A stretch of 33,085 nt of DNA from an uncultured Bacteroidota bacterium (GCA_937139485.1 CAKZQD010000189.1:1-33085); one strand, 5' to 3'. Counted from the stretch's first letter, positions 8,022 through 16,995 are shown. The notes: generated by a model not told the origin, from the sequence alone. Made by a program: numbers and translations.

Positions 8022-11000
8022 TTAGAAAAATATAGAAGCACCTATAAATACTCTTCTAGGTAATGAATAATTAGTTTGATCATTAAGACCTGCATTATAT
8101 AAATCTTTATAAGAATCAGGGTTTGCTGCTGAGCTTTGAGAAACTTGACCTAGTTGACTTCCTAACCACCCATCGTCTGATGGAGAACCAGTATATCTGT
8201 ATACGTCTCTCACATTTGCTAATCCTAATAAATTATCAACTCTTAAATAAATATCAAAATTTAATTTCGTATCATCTTTATCTTCTTTTTTAGACTTAAT
8301 GGCTACATCAAATGATTTATTTATTTTTAAATCCATATTGAAATTCCAACCTATTCTAGATCCATTAATTGTTCCTACTGCATTTACATCAATAGGAAAT
8401 CTTGCTCTTTCATCAGAAGCATTTGCTTGCTCAGTATAAGGTGTTCCTGATCTTACTTGTGTCAATAAGTTTATACCAAAGTTAGATAATATTTGACCAC
8501 CTTTTTTTGTTGTAGGGCCATTGTAATCATCTCCTTCACCAAATCTATAATCTACTACTAAATTTATACTGTGTCTAGAATCAAAATCTAATGCAGAAAC
8601 GTTTCTAAAGTTTTCTTGAGAGTTTTGAACTACTTCTAATTGTGTTCTATCATCAGAACCTGTTCCGTCTGCGAACTGTAAAGTATAGTTAATGTTTAAC
8701 TTTAAATTATTTGTTCTTCTCATTTCGTATCCAAACTCAAATCCTTTAGTTGTTCCAAAATCTACATTGTCATAAGAGTAATATTCTCCCGGATTTGGGA
8801 ATACACCATCATATCTTCTAACCTGAATTTGGTTTTTAAATTCTTTAAAGTAAGCAGAGAAGGTTAAAGCCGAAGATTTATTTAATTTTTGTTTAAATCC
8901 TAATTGGAAATCTATAGTTGTTTCTGCTTTTAAGTTTGGATTACTTATTGGTGCAGAAGTTATTTCATTAAAAAAGAAATAATCTATTGGATTTGCTATA
9001 GATCTATTTGTAAAGAAACCCTCTCTAATTCTAGATTGAGGAGACTGAGACAATACATCATAGTGTGCAAAAAATAAAGCATTGTCTGATATATTGAATG
9101 AAAATTGTAGTCTTGGCATTACAGTGTATTGTGCTTTATACTTTTCAAAAGCCAAATCTGGTTTAAAACCTTCTACATTAGTTCTATCTGCCTGACCTTC
9201 TGGTAATAATGGAACTGGCACACCTTGTATAGCATTTACATTACTAACTGGTTGACCTTCTACATTATACCAAGTATCGCCATCTCTAAATCCTACTACG
9301 TTAGGACTTTCTTGATTGTCTACATAAATAATAAAATCATCTTTAATGTTTGAAGGAATTTCACCGTTAACTACTTCTCTAGATTCTCCAACAGTTTGTG
9401 AACCTACTATAGAATATGGATCTTTTAACACTGCTTGATTTGCATCATATCTATCTACTCTTAATCCAATTCTAAACGTTAAATCTTTCAATTGAAACTT
9501 ATCTTCAATATAACCTGCCATATATGTTGGTTGGAAAGGTGCTATTGGTCTTGTTTTATTTCCTTCATCATCTACTTTGTTCCAGAAATCTGCAAAAGTT
9601 GTTTTTGCATTTGTTATATTTCCATGAACATCATAACCTCTATATGTTACTAAGTTGTTACCTGAGTTTAATAATTCATCTGCAGAAAACATATCAACAG
9701 AGAATGTTTCTAATGGTAAGTTGTCCATATCTATCAACTCATTTTCTGAAGCTCCTATTTTAGCTCTTAAATTTTTATCGAATGTAGATTGTTGAGCATC
9801 TTGTAAATTACCATAAAAGTGATAAATAGTATCTGATAAATAGTAACCTTGAGTAGGATCTACTAAAACGGTATCTCCATTTTCTATTAAATAATCAATA
9901 TTGTCATCTATTTCTAAATGAGAATTAACATTGTTTCTTGCTATGTCCCATAATTCTAAAGGATTAACTGTATAGCGTCTTGAAACTCTTTGTTCAAAAG
10001 CAAAACCTAATGAAATAGAGTGTTTATTTCTTGATTCTGATCCAGCTTTTAGAATATCAAATCCACCATCAATTTTTGCACTAAACTGGTCATTATTATT
10101 ATCTATACCGTGTCCATTATATTGTCTTCCAGTATTAAACCACAAATTATAAGGCACTTCTGCTCTTTTACCATTTACTAAAGCTCTACTTGCATTTAGT
10201 ATGTCGAAATTTGGTATAACACCTTCTGGTGCTGTATAGTAACCACTTTCTTCATCTAATTCAGCTCCAGATAACTCATAGTATTGTGTTGTAAATGCTG
10301 TTCCATATTCATTTGAAGTACCTGGTTTAAAAATAAGTCCTTTGTCTTCAAAACCTACGTGATTATAATAACCGTCTGCAGTAGAATAAATAGGTTCTCT
10401 TAATGATTTAAATTGCCCCATATACCCATAAGCGAAAGAATTACCGCCGTGAGAATCATCTTCATAAGTAATTTTATACTTTTCGTAACCTGCTAATACA
10501 GAGTAGAAACCGTTTTGAAAGAAACCTTTAGATTGTTCGTTTCCATCTTCGTCTAATTTTTTTCTAATATTATGTGTAAACCTTACAAAACCTCTATAGT
10601 TCCAAGTAGTGTATAATGGATTGTTTTCAGAATTTAACAATGCATATCTATCTATTCTTCTATGTCTTCTATCAAAATTTCCATTTCCTCCAACAGATAT
10701 TTTCATATCATCATTTAATCTAAAATCTAGTCTAAGATTTAATCTTGCTGTATGCGCTCTTACATTTGGGTTGATTCTTGTTTCTTCTAAATCATCTGCA
10801 GTAATTTCTTCTGCTTTCCATTTAATAACATCTTCATCTAAAAATAAAGGTGTGTTTTGTAATTCTTCTAGTTTTTCCTTTTTTACTTTAAACATAGGAA
10901 CTGCAGAAGGTGAAGGATCTAATTGATGATTATATTCTGCATTTACTGCAAAACCAACAACTGTCTTTTTTTCTTTATTTTTAATAATTGGTCCAGCAAG

Positions 11001-11750
11001 GTTTAAATTTACTAAATCGTATCTCCATCTATCTAAAGATTCTAATATTTCGACTCCACCCATTAACTTTTTGGCTCCACCTTTTGTAGATACATTTATT
11101 ACTCCTCCAGTTGCTTCACCATATTTTGCTGGTACACCTGCTACAATTACATCTATTTGCTCTACGGCAGTTACTGGTAAATTTACTTTACCGTTTACAC
11201 GTATACCATCTACATAGTAAACTACTCCATCGCCTCTAGATCCTCTGATACTAACTTCTCCATCGGCATCTTTCTGAACTCCTGCCGTTGTTGATGCAAT
11301 ATTTGTAATATCTCTAGTTGCTAAGTTTTCAATATCTTCAGATGTCATTGTTTGCTGAGAAGATGTTGCTCCTGCATCTATTAAAGGTATTTTGTATCTT
11401 ACTACAACTACTTCTTCAATTTTCATTTCAGAAGGAACTAATTTTTGATCTAAATATGTTGATTTATCATTTTTTACTACTACACCAGTTTTTATTACTG
11501 ATGTATAACCGATGTAAGAAAACTTTACATCATAATTTCCAGGGTTTAGGGGTTTGATAGAATAAAATCCATCAAAATCTGTAGTAGCACCTACTCCTGT
11601 AGGAACTCCACTTTCTACTAGGGCAATATTGGCAAATGGAATTGCTTCTCCATTTTCATCAATAATTTTACCACTAATTTCTCCATTTTGTGCGAATACC
11701 ATCGCAGAGAAAATGGTCAACAAGATACTTAAGTAATAGTTTTTTCTCAT
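8022..11750 (-). CDS. TonB-dependent outer-membrane receptor with CarboxypepD_reg-like domain
   Basis: 1242 residues. Signal peptide 1-20 (ending MVFA), then a carboxypeptidase-regulatory-like beta domain (about 22-105: GEISGKIIDENGEAIPFANI). A TonB-box-like EEVVVV stretch (112-117) follows, then the plug domain (about 130-225), with VSIRGSRGDGVVYYVDGIRV and PAKYGEATGGVINVSTKGG. The rest is a barrel with very long extracellular loops, ending in a terminal Phe (FIGASIFF), the outer-membrane insertion signal. It is longer than most nutrient receptors (about 700-1000) and no SusD partner is next to it. Instead it heads an apparent operon with a large exported protein and a PorV-like barrel. A TATATTTG element sits 33 bases upstream of the ATG. 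Transport substrate unknown; it could act in display or secretion rather than uptake. Confidence 0.93.
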   Translation of the reverse strand: MRKNYYLSILLTIFSAMVFAQNGEISGKIIDENGEAIPFANIALVESGVPTGVGATTDFDGFYSIKPLNPGNYDVKFSYIGYTSVIKTGVVVKNDKSTYLDQKLVPSEMKIEEVVVVRYKIPLIDAGATSSQQTMTSEDIENLATRDITNIASTTAGVQKDADGEVSIRGSRGDGVVYYVDGIRVNGKVNLPVTAVEQIDVIVAGVPAKYGEATGGVINVSTKGGAKKLMGGVEILESLDRWRYDLVNLNLAGPIIKNKEKKTVVGFAVNAEYNHQLDPSPSAVPMFKVKKEKLEELQNTPLFLDEDVIKWKAEEITADDLEETRINPNVRAHTARLNLRLDFRLNDDMKISVGGNGNFDRRHRRIDRYALLNSENNPLYTTWNYRGFVRFTHNIRKKLDEDGNEQSKGFFQNGFYSVLAGYEKYKITYEDDSHGGNSFAYGYMGQFKSLREPIYSTADGYYNHVGFEDKGLIFKPGTSNEYGTAFTTQYYELSGAELDEESGYYTAPEGVIPNFDILNASRALVNGKRAEVPYNLWFNTGRQYNGHGIDNNNDQFSAKIDGGFDILKAGSESRNKHSISLGFAFEQRVSRRYTVNPLELWDIARNNVNSHLEIDDNIDYLIENGDTVLVDPTQGYYLSDTIYHFYGNLQDAQQSTFDKNLRAKIGASENELIDMDNLPLETFSVDMFSADELLNSGNNLVTYRGYDVHGNITNAKTTFADFWNKVDDEGNKTRPIAPFQPTYMAGYIEDKFQLKDLTFRIGLRVDRYDANQAVLKDPYSIVGSQTVGESREVVNGEIPSNIKDDFIIYVDNQESPNVVGFRDGDTWYNVEGQPVSNVNAIQGVPVPLLPEGQADRTNVEGFKPDLAFEKYKAQYTVMPRLQFSFNISDNALFFAHYDVLSQSPQSRIREGFFTNRSIANPIDYFFFNEITSAPISNPNLKAETTIDFQLGFKQKLNKSSALTFSAYFKEFKNQIQVRRYDGVFPNPGEYYSYDNVDFGTTKGFEFGYEMRRTNNLKLNINYTLQFADGTGSDDRTQLEVVQNSQENFRNVSALDFDSRHSINLVVDYRFGEGDDYNGPTTKKGGQILSNFGINLLTQVRSGTPYTEQANASDERARFPIDVNAVGTINGSRIGWNFNMDLKINKSFDVAIKSKKEDKDDTKLNFDIYLRVDNLLGLANVRDVYRYTGSPSDDGWLGSQLGQVSQSSAANPDSYKDLYNAGLNDQTNYSLPRRVFIGASIFF

Positions 11751-11782
11751 AATGTTAATTTTAACTTAATTTTAACAGTTCC

Positions 11783-11790
11783 CAAATATA
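11783..11790 (-). promoter_or_regulatory. Bacteroidota -7 element for the TonB receptor operon
   Basis: On the minus strand the bases read TATATTTG, a full match to the Bacteroidota -7 consensus TAnnTTTG, 33 bases before the receptor ATG. This would give a leader of about 25 nucleotides. No clear TTTG is present at the -33 distance, so this is a partial promoter match. Confidence 0.55.
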
Positions 11791-11859
11791 AATAAAATTT
11801 TAGTTAGTGTTTCTCATAGAATTGTAAAAAAATATTTTTTTTAACAAAAAAAGCTCTTT

Positions 11860-12804
11860 TTAGGTCTTTTTAGTGATGCTTTTAATAATTTTTTTTGAAA
11901 GCAAGTTTCCTATTTTAAATTTCGACTCATTTGTCCAACCTGCTATGTGAGGACTTAGTATTACTGAATCAAGCTGATATAATCTCTGATACATTTTTTT
12001 TTCAAGTATATTAAAATGCTCAGGTTTTTCATTTTCAAACACATCTATGCAAGCACCAAGAATTTTTTTTGAAATTAATTGAAAATAAATTTCTTCTAAA
12101 TTAACAATTGCTCCTCTTGATGTGTTAATGATGAAAATTTGTTTTTTAAAGTTATTTACAAAATCTTTATTACATAAATACTTTGTTTCTTTAGTTAGAG
12201 GAATATGAAAAGAAACCACATCTGCTTTTTCAAAAATAGTTTTCATATCTGTTTCTGTAACATATTCATCAGAATAGTTTTCTAAATATTTGTCGTAGGC
12301 TAAAATTTTTACTCCAAAACCCGATAGTTTTTTTGCGATAGCTTTTCCTGTATTTCCATAACCTATTATTGCAATTGTTTTAGCTCCTAACTCTATTCCT
12401 CTATTTTTTTCTCTTTCCCAAATAAAATTTCGAACTTCTTTATCTGCTCTATTTAAATTATTAAATAAAGAAAGCAACATAGCAATAGCGTGTTCTGCTA
12501 CGGCATCTTTATTGCCTTCTGGTACACTAAAGCATTCAATAGCTTTTTGCTTGGCGTGTGGCACATCAATAATTTCCATTCCAGAACCAAGTCTTCCAAT
12601 AAATTTGAGTTTTTTTGCTTTATTAATAGTATCTGCAAACATTTTAGTTTTACTATTTATAATAATACCAAAATAAGATTCTATTTCAGAATCAACTTCT
12701 GCCTGTGTAATATCTGGTTTTAAAACGCAAGTAAATCCAGCTTTTTCAAAATTTTCGAGCATTACTCTATGAACATTATCTGCAATTAGGACTTTTTTTA
12801 TCAT
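11860..12804 (-). CDS. D-isomer-specific 2-hydroxyacid dehydrogenase (phosphoglycerate-dehydrogenase-like)
   Basis: 314 residues. The NAD-binding Rossmann motif is IIGYGNTGKAIAKKL (G148, G150, G153). The family's catalytic set is visible: Arg230 in INTSRGAIV, Glu in FENEKPE (about 257-259) and His286 in LSPHIAGWT. The sequence ahead of the Rossmann fold, KFIGRLGSGMEIIDVPHAK, is the usual hinge. There is no C-terminal ACT domain as in serine-inhibited SerA, so the enzyme is a short form; 3-phosphoglycerate is only one possible substrate. The ATG overlaps the rsmA stop (ATGA), implying translational coupling. Confidence 0.88.
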   Translation of the reverse strand: MIKKVLIADNVHRVMLENFEKAGFTCVLKPDITQAEVDSEIESYFGIIINSKTKMFADTINKAKKLKFIGRLGSGMEIIDVPHAKQKAIECFSVPEGNKDAVAEHAIAMLLSLFNNLNRADKEVRNFIWEREKNRGIELGAKTIAIIGYGNTGKAIAKKLSGFGVKILAYDKYLENYSDEYVTETDMKTIFEKADVVSFHIPLTKETKYLCNKDFVNNFKKQIFIINTSRGAIVNLEEIYFQLISKKILGACIDVFENEKPEHFNILEKKMYQRLYQLDSVILSPHIAGWTNESKFKIGNLLSKKIIKSITKKT

Positions 12805-13583
12805 CTATATGTATCCAAAATATTAGTTAAATTTATGAAAGCGTCTACACTTAATGCTTCTGGTCTTTTGTTAAAAACATCGAGTTCTTTTACTGCATCG
12901 TTACTAATAAGTTGTTTTAAACTATTTCGCAGTGTCTTTCTTCTTTGATTGAAGGCCATTTTTACAATCTGTTTTAAAAACTTAGGATTGCAATTTAAGC
13001 TTAAATTATCTTTTCTAGTAAGTCTTAAAACACCAGAAATTACCTTTGGTGGTGGATTAAAACTTTCTCTTGGAACATCAAATAAATATTCTGCGTGATA
13101 ATAAGCTTGTATTAACACACTAATAATTCCATAAGTCTTAGAACCGTGCTTTGAACAAATTCGCTGCGCCACTTCTTTTTGAAACATTCCAATTACTGAA
13201 GGTACATTTTCTTTGTAATCTAAAACCTTAAACATTATTTGAGTAGAAATATTGTATGGAAAATTACCTACTACGTGCATACTATTATGCAAACTTGTTA
13301 AATCTAATTTCAAAAAATCTACATTATATATGTTAGCCGCCAAATTTGGATATTTTTCTGCCAAGTGCTTTGCCCAGCGTGCATCAAATTCTATTAAGCT
13401 ATAGTTTTCTCTTTTTGCTAAGTATTTTGTTAATGCACCAGCTCCAGGTCCTACTTCTATAATATTTTCTCCATCTGGAATATGTTCTTGTACTACTTCA
13501 AAAATTCTATTCAAAATACCTTGATCTGTAAGAAAGTGTTGTCCTAGAGATTTATCGAGTTTTATGTTAGCGTGTTTTGCCAA
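12801..13583 (-). CDS. rsmA: 16S rRNA (adenine1518/1519-N6)-dimethyltransferase RsmA (KsgA)
   Basis: RsmA dimethylates two adjacent adenines in the 3' hairpin of 16S rRNA late in small-subunit assembly. Family motifs are in order: SLGQHFLTD (12-20), the SAM-binding EVGPGAGALT (43-52), the catalytic NFPY (107-110) and the C-terminal FNQRRKTLRNSL. At 260 residues it is full length. The start must be TTG at 13583: an in-frame TAA (13587-13589) lies just two codons upstream and no ATG occurs before the conserved GQHFL motif. The stop overlaps the dehydrogenase start by four bases. It is divergent from the aminopeptidase gene across a 71-base gap. Confidence 0.95.
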   Translation of the reverse strand: MAKHANIKLDKSLGQHFLTDQGILNRIFEVVQEHIPDGENIIEVGPGAGALTKYLAKRENYSLIEFDARWAKHLAEKYPNLAANIYNVDFLKLDLTSLHNSMHVVGNFPYNISTQIMFKVLDYKENVPSVIGMFQKEVAQRICSKHGSKTYGIISVLIQAYYHAEYLFDVPRESFNPPPKVISGVLRLTRKDNLSLNCNPKFLKQIVKMAFNQRRKTLRNSLKQLISNDAVKELDVFNKRPEALSVDAFINLTNILDTYR

Positions 13584-13630
13584 AATTTATATTGTTTTAC
13601 TTTATGTATAAACTATTGTTTATTAATTCT

Positions 13631-13638
13631 TAAATTTG
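13631..13638 (+). promoter_or_regulatory. Possible -7 element for the aminopeptidase gene
   Basis: TAAATTTG matches the Bacteroidota -7 consensus TAnnTTTG and lies 16 bases before the ATG at 13655, a short but feasible distance. There is no TTTG at the standard -33 position; a TTG at 13616-13618 is too close. Weak on its own. Confidence 0.35.
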
Positions 13639-13654
13639 TGCGAAAGACTTTAAT

Positions 13655-15058
13655 ATGAATTTCAAAATACAAATATCTAAAAAATCGAAAACAGAAAATC
13701 AGATTTTTCTAATAAATAAAGAATCAAAGCTTAAAGATATAATTAGCAATGATAAAACTTTGAAAAAAGTTAAAAGTTTATTGAATAAAAGCAATAAATC
13801 GACATATCTTTTTGATGGAGAAAAAATTTCTTATTTCGTTTTACTAGACAGCAAACTAGAAACAAATAGAATACAAGCAAGTAATTGTTTTAAAACACTT
13901 ACCCAACTTAAAATAGATTCAATAGCTATAGTTTCTGAAGAAAAAGCAGATTTAAACTATAGTTTTTTAGAAGGCTTATTACTTTCTACATATACATTTA
14001 ATAAGTATAAAAAAGAAGCAAAAGAATTTGTTTTAAATATTGATGTTTTAGAAAAAGTACTCTCTAAAGATGAATTAAATACCTTACAAATAAATGTTGA
14101 AGCAAATAGCATAGCTAAAGATTTGGTAAACGAACCTCAATCTTACTTAAACGCTGTACAATACGCTGCAGATATTAAAGCTTTAGGTAAAGATGCGGGT
14201 TTTGATGTAACTATTTTTGATAAAAAGAAAATAGAAAAACTTAAAATGGGTGGTATTTTAGCTGTAAACAAAGGAAGTATACAAGAACCTACTTTTGTAA
14301 TTATGGAACATAAACCAGCAAAAGCTTTAAATAAAAAACCAATAGTTTTAGTAGGAAAAGGAGTTACATACGATACTGGCGGATTGAGTTTAAAACCTAC
14401 TGCAAACTCTATGGACTTCATGAAAAGCGACATGGGCGGTTCTGCCACAGTAGTAGGCACTATGTATGGCGCAGCAAAAATGAATTTACCTGTACATGTA
14501 ATAGGCTTAGTTTCACTTACAGACAATAGACCAGGACTAGATGCCGTAGCACCTGGAGATGTAATAACAATGTATTCTGGAGACAGCGTAGAAGTATTAA
14601 ATACCGATGCAGAAGGTAGATTAGTACTGGCAGACGCTTTGCATTATGCCAAAAAATATAAACCAGAATTTGTTTTTGACTTTGCTACGCTTACAGGAGC
14701 TTCTGCGGCTGCTATTGGACCACAAGGAACCGTTTGCATGGGAAATGAAATGAATGAAAAAACAAAGGAAAAACTTTTTAAAAGTGGAATAAAAACACAC
14801 GAAAGATTGGTTGAATTTCCAATGTGGGACGAATATGGTGAATTATTGAAATCTGAAATTGCAGATTATAAAAACCTTGGTGGCCCTTATGGTGGAAGTA
14901 TTACTGCTGGTAAATTTTTACAAGTATTTACAGATTATCCTTGGATGCATTTTGACATAGCTGGTCCAGCTTATTTAAAAGCACCTGTAAACTATAAACA
15001 ATACGGAGGAACAGGAGTTGGAGTAAGGTTAATGCTTGATTTTTTAAGCAACTATTAA
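13655..15058 (+). CDS. Leucyl aminopeptidase, M17 family
   Basis: 467 residues, the normal size for cytosolic di-zinc M17 aminopeptidases that release N-terminal residues from peptides. The weakly conserved N-terminal domain (1-150) is lysine-rich; the catalytic domain begins about 160 with NEPQSYL. Metal and catalytic residues are in place: GKGVTYDTGGLSLKP (K235, D240), MKSDMGG (D259) and the signature NTDAEGRLVLADAL (316-329, with D318, E320 and R322). The C-terminal WMHFDIAGPAY is also typical. The gene starts 71 bases from divergent rsmA and is followed after 26 bases by pdxA, so the two are probably co-transcribed. Confidence 0.95.
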   Translation: MNFKIQISKKSKTENQIFLINKESKLKDIISNDKTLKKVKSLLNKSNKSTYLFDGEKISYFVLLDSKLETNRIQASNCFKTLTQLKIDSIAIVSEEKADLNYSFLEGLLLSTYTFNKYKKEAKEFVLNIDVLEKVLSKDELNTLQINVEANSIAKDLVNEPQSYLNAVQYAADIKALGKDAGFDVTIFDKKKIEKLKMGGILAVNKGSIQEPTFVIMEHKPAKALNKKPIVLVGKGVTYDTGGLSLKPTANSMDFMKSDMGGSATVVGTMYGAAKMNLPVHVIGLVSLTDNRPGLDAVAPGDVITMYSGDSVEVLNTDAEGRLVLADALHYAKKYKPEFVFDFATLTGASAAAIGPQGTVCMGNEMNEKTKEKLFKSGIKTHERLVEFPMWDEYGELLKSEIADYKNLGGPYGGSITAGKFLQVFTDYPWMHFDIAGPAYLKAPVNYKQYGGTGVGVRLMLDFLSNY

Positions 15059-15084
15059 GCATTTTTTTTGTTAATTCATTTTAA

Positions 15085-16101
15085 ATGAATAAAGATATTA
15101 TGAAGCCAAAAATTGGAATTACAATTGGAGATATAAATGGAATAGGTCCAGAAATTATTATAAAAATGCTGTCTGATGATAGAATTTATGCTTTGTGCCA
15201 ACCAATAATATATGGTTCTACAAAGGTACTTTCTTATTACAAAAAAATGTTGAAGAATGAAAAATTCAAATACACACATTTAAAAGATTGGGGAAGACTA
15301 GCAGGAAAACAAACTTTTGTTGTAAACTGCATAGATGAGCAACCAGAAATAAATGTAGGTAAAGAAACAGACAATGGTGGCAAATATGCTTTTGAAAGTT
15401 TAAATACAGCTTTAAAAGATTGGAAAGATGGCAAAATTGACGCATTGCTAACTGCACCAATAAACAAAAGCCTAGTAGCAAAACATGCAGGCGAAAACTT
15501 TAAAGGACATACAGAATATATTACTACATTTTGTGAAAAAGACGAAAGTTTAATGCTTTTAACATCAGATAGGCTTACCGTTGGTTTGGCAACAAATCAT
15601 ATACCAGTAAACCAAATAGCAAGTAGTTTAAAACCAAATTTAATTACAAAAAAAATAATGATGCTCAACAAGTCTTTGAAAGAAGACTTTAATATTCAAA
15701 AGCCCAAAATTGCTGTTCTGGGCTTAAACCCACATGCAGGAGACAATGGACTTTTAGGCTCTGAAGAAGAAAATATAATAAAACCAGCAATACAAGATGC
15801 AAACAGTAGAGGCATTTTAACTTTTGGGCCATACCCTTCTGATGGATTTTTTGGAACACTAGATTATACCGCTTTTGATGGCATTTTAGCAATGTATCAC
15901 GACCAAGGATTAATCCCATTTAAAGCATTAGCTTTTGATGAAGGTGTAAACTTTACATCTGGTTTAAATTTGGTGAGAACATCTCCAGACCATGGAACAG
16001 CATACAACATTGCAGGAAAAAACATTGCTTCAGAACAATCTATGAGACAGGCTTTATTTTTGGCAATAGATATAGTAAAAAACAGAATAAATAATAAATA
16101 G
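15085..16101 (+). CDS. pdxA: 4-hydroxythreonine-4-phosphate dehydrogenase PdxA
   Basis: PdxA oxidises 4-phosphohydroxy-L-threonine in the DXP-dependent route to pyridoxal 5'-phosphate. 338 residues with all family marks: GITIGDINGIGPEI at the N-terminus, GHTEY (H142, substrate), NHIPV (H172), GLNPHAGDNGLLGSEE (H217), MYHDQGLIPFK (H272) and RTSPDHGTAYNIAGK. The three metal-ligand histidines align with H166, H211 and H266 of E. coli PdxA at a constant offset of six. The start may be ATG 15085 or ATG 15100 (five codons later, giving MKPKIGITIGD); neither has a strong ribosome-binding site. It ends 85 bases before yceD, which has its own promoter. Confidence 0.95.
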   Translation: MNKDIMKPKIGITIGDINGIGPEIIIKMLSDDRIYALCQPIIYGSTKVLSYYKKMLKNEKFKYTHLKDWGRLAGKQTFVVNCIDEQPEINVGKETDNGGKYAFESLNTALKDWKDGKIDALLTAPINKSLVAKHAGENFKGHTEYITTFCEKDESLMLLTSDRLTVGLATNHIPVNQIASSLKPNLITKKIMMLNKSLKEDFNIQKPKIAVLGLNPHAGDNGLLGSEEENIIKPAIQDANSRGILTFGPYPSDGFFGTLDYTAFDGILAMYHDQGLIPFKALAFDEGVNFTSGLNLVRTSPDHGTAYNIAGKNIASEQSMRQALFLAIDIVKNRINNK

Positions 16102-16130
16102 TTGTTTTTTAAACGAAAGTGAATAAAATA

Positions 16131-16161
16131 TTTGTATTCTAAAATAGCTTGAGTATCTTTG
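16131..16161 (+). promoter_or_regulatory. Canonical Bacteroidota promoter driving yceD-rpmF
   Basis: TTTG at 16131-16134, a 19-base spacer, and TATCTTTG at 16154-16161. Both boxes and the spacing fit the TTTG / TAnnTTTG consensus recognised by the primary sigma factor of Bacteroidota. The yceD ATG is 25 bases downstream of the -7 box, giving a leader of roughly 20 nucleotides. This is the best promoter match in the window. Confidence 0.8.
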
Positions 16162-16186
16162 CCGTCCATTTTTTATATTCTGTATT

Positions 16187-16702
16187 ATGGATAATAACAA
16201 GATTTTTAATATTCCTTTTGTAGGTTTAAAAAATAGGATTCATCAATTTGATTTTAAAATTGATGGCTCGTTCTTTAAAAACTTTGAAAACTCAACGAAT
16301 AAAAACTGTGAAGTTGATGTAAAAGTAGAATTAGATAAAAGAGATAACTATTTAATTTTTATTTTTTACATAGACGGACATATTTTTTTAGACTGCGATA
16401 GATGCTTAGATAAATATAAACAAGAAATTTTTGGCGATTATAAACTAATTGTTCAACTTGGAGGTAAATTAATAGAAGATAATGACAACGATGACGACAT
16501 TATTGCAATAGCTAAAAATTCGGATTTTATAGATATATCTAAACCTATTTACGACTATATATTGTTAAGTATTCCATTTAAGCAAGTACACAAAAATATA
16601 GAAATGTGTAATGCCGAAATGATAAAGAAAATGAAGAAAGAAGAAAATAAAGAAAATAAGATAGATCCTAGATGGGATATATTAAATAAATTAAAAAAAT
16701 AG
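16187..16702 (+). CDS. YceD/DUF177 family protein upstream of rpmF
   Basis: 171 residues. The hallmark CDRCL (C70-C73, a CxxC pair) and the acidic stretch NDNDDDII that follows are characteristic of DUF177 (YceD). Genes of this family sit directly upstream of rpmF across bacteria, and some members are implicated in 23S rRNA metabolism. The C-terminus has a lysine/glutamate-rich helix ending IDPRWDILNKLKK; IDPRWxxL is the usual ending. Only six bases separate its stop from rpmF, so the pair is one transcript from the promoter at 16131-16161. Confidence 0.9.
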   Translation: MDNNKIFNIPFVGLKNRIHQFDFKIDGSFFKNFENSTNKNCEVDVKVELDKRDNYLIFIFYIDGHIFLDCDRCLDKYKQEIFGDYKLIVQLGGKLIEDNDNDDDIIAIAKNSDFIDISKPIYDYILLSIPFKQVHKNIEMCNAEMIKKMKKEENKENKIDPRWDILNKLKK

Positions 16703-16708
16703 TATAAA

Positions 16709-16888
16709 ATGGCACATCCTAAACGAAAAATATCTAAAACAAGAAGAGATAAGAGAAGAACACATTACAAAGCTGTTTCACCAACATTGTCTATTTGTTC
16801 TACTTCTGGAGAAACACATTTAAGACATAGAGCTTATTATGTTGACGGAATCCTTTACTACAGAGGAAAACAATTGATTGACGGATAA
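16709..16888 (+). CDS. rpmF: 50S ribosomal protein L32
   Basis: A 59-residue gene. It begins [20 protein letters not shown], the near-invariant L32 opening, and continues with a short conserved middle and [10 protein letters not shown]. Residues after position 28 read [13 protein letters not shown]: only one cysteine remains, so this is a zinc-free form of L32, as in many Bacteroidota, which lack the two CxxC pairs seen elsewhere. It starts 6 bases after yceD. An AT-rich stem begins at its stop codon and a stronger hairpin follows at 16925-16954. Confidence 0.96.
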   Translation: MAHPKRKISKTRRDKRRTHYKAVSPTLSICSTSGETHLRHRAYYVDGILYYRGKQLIDG

Positions 16889-16909
16889 GAATAAATAATT
16901 TATTCTTAT
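16885..16909 (+). terminator. AT-rich hairpin overlapping the rpmF stop codon
   Basis: An 11-bp perfect stem, ATAAGAATAAA at 16885-16895 and its complement at 16899-16909, with a TAA loop. It includes part of the stop codon and is nearly pure A/T, so it is weak as a terminator. It may protect the 3' end of the rpmF message. Confidence 0.45.
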
Positions 16910-16924
16910 TGAAAATAAACTTAT

Positions 16925-16954
16925 TAAAGGACAATAGCAATCTATTGTCCTTTA
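16925..16954 (+). terminator. Terminator-like hairpin between rpmF and fabH
   Basis: A 13-bp perfect inverted repeat, TAAAGGACAATAG at 16925-16937 and its complement at 16942-16954, around a CAAT loop. No T-tract follows, so it could act as an attenuator or processing site, or terminate without a U-run. It separates rpmF from fabH, whose start is 42 bases further on. Confidence 0.6.
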
Positions 16955-16995
16955 GTCGTTATATAAAAACCTAACAACAACCAAACAACAATTAT

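Noticed and set aside
8022..11750. SusC-type glycan uptake receptor
   Set aside because: The architecture is SusC-like, but no SusD lipoprotein or glycan enzyme is adjacent; the neighbours are an exported protein and a PorV-like barrel.
11800..11880. Terminator for the dehydrogenase gene
   Set aside because: The A/T runs near AAAAAGAGCTTTTTTT form at best a short stem with a two-base loop.
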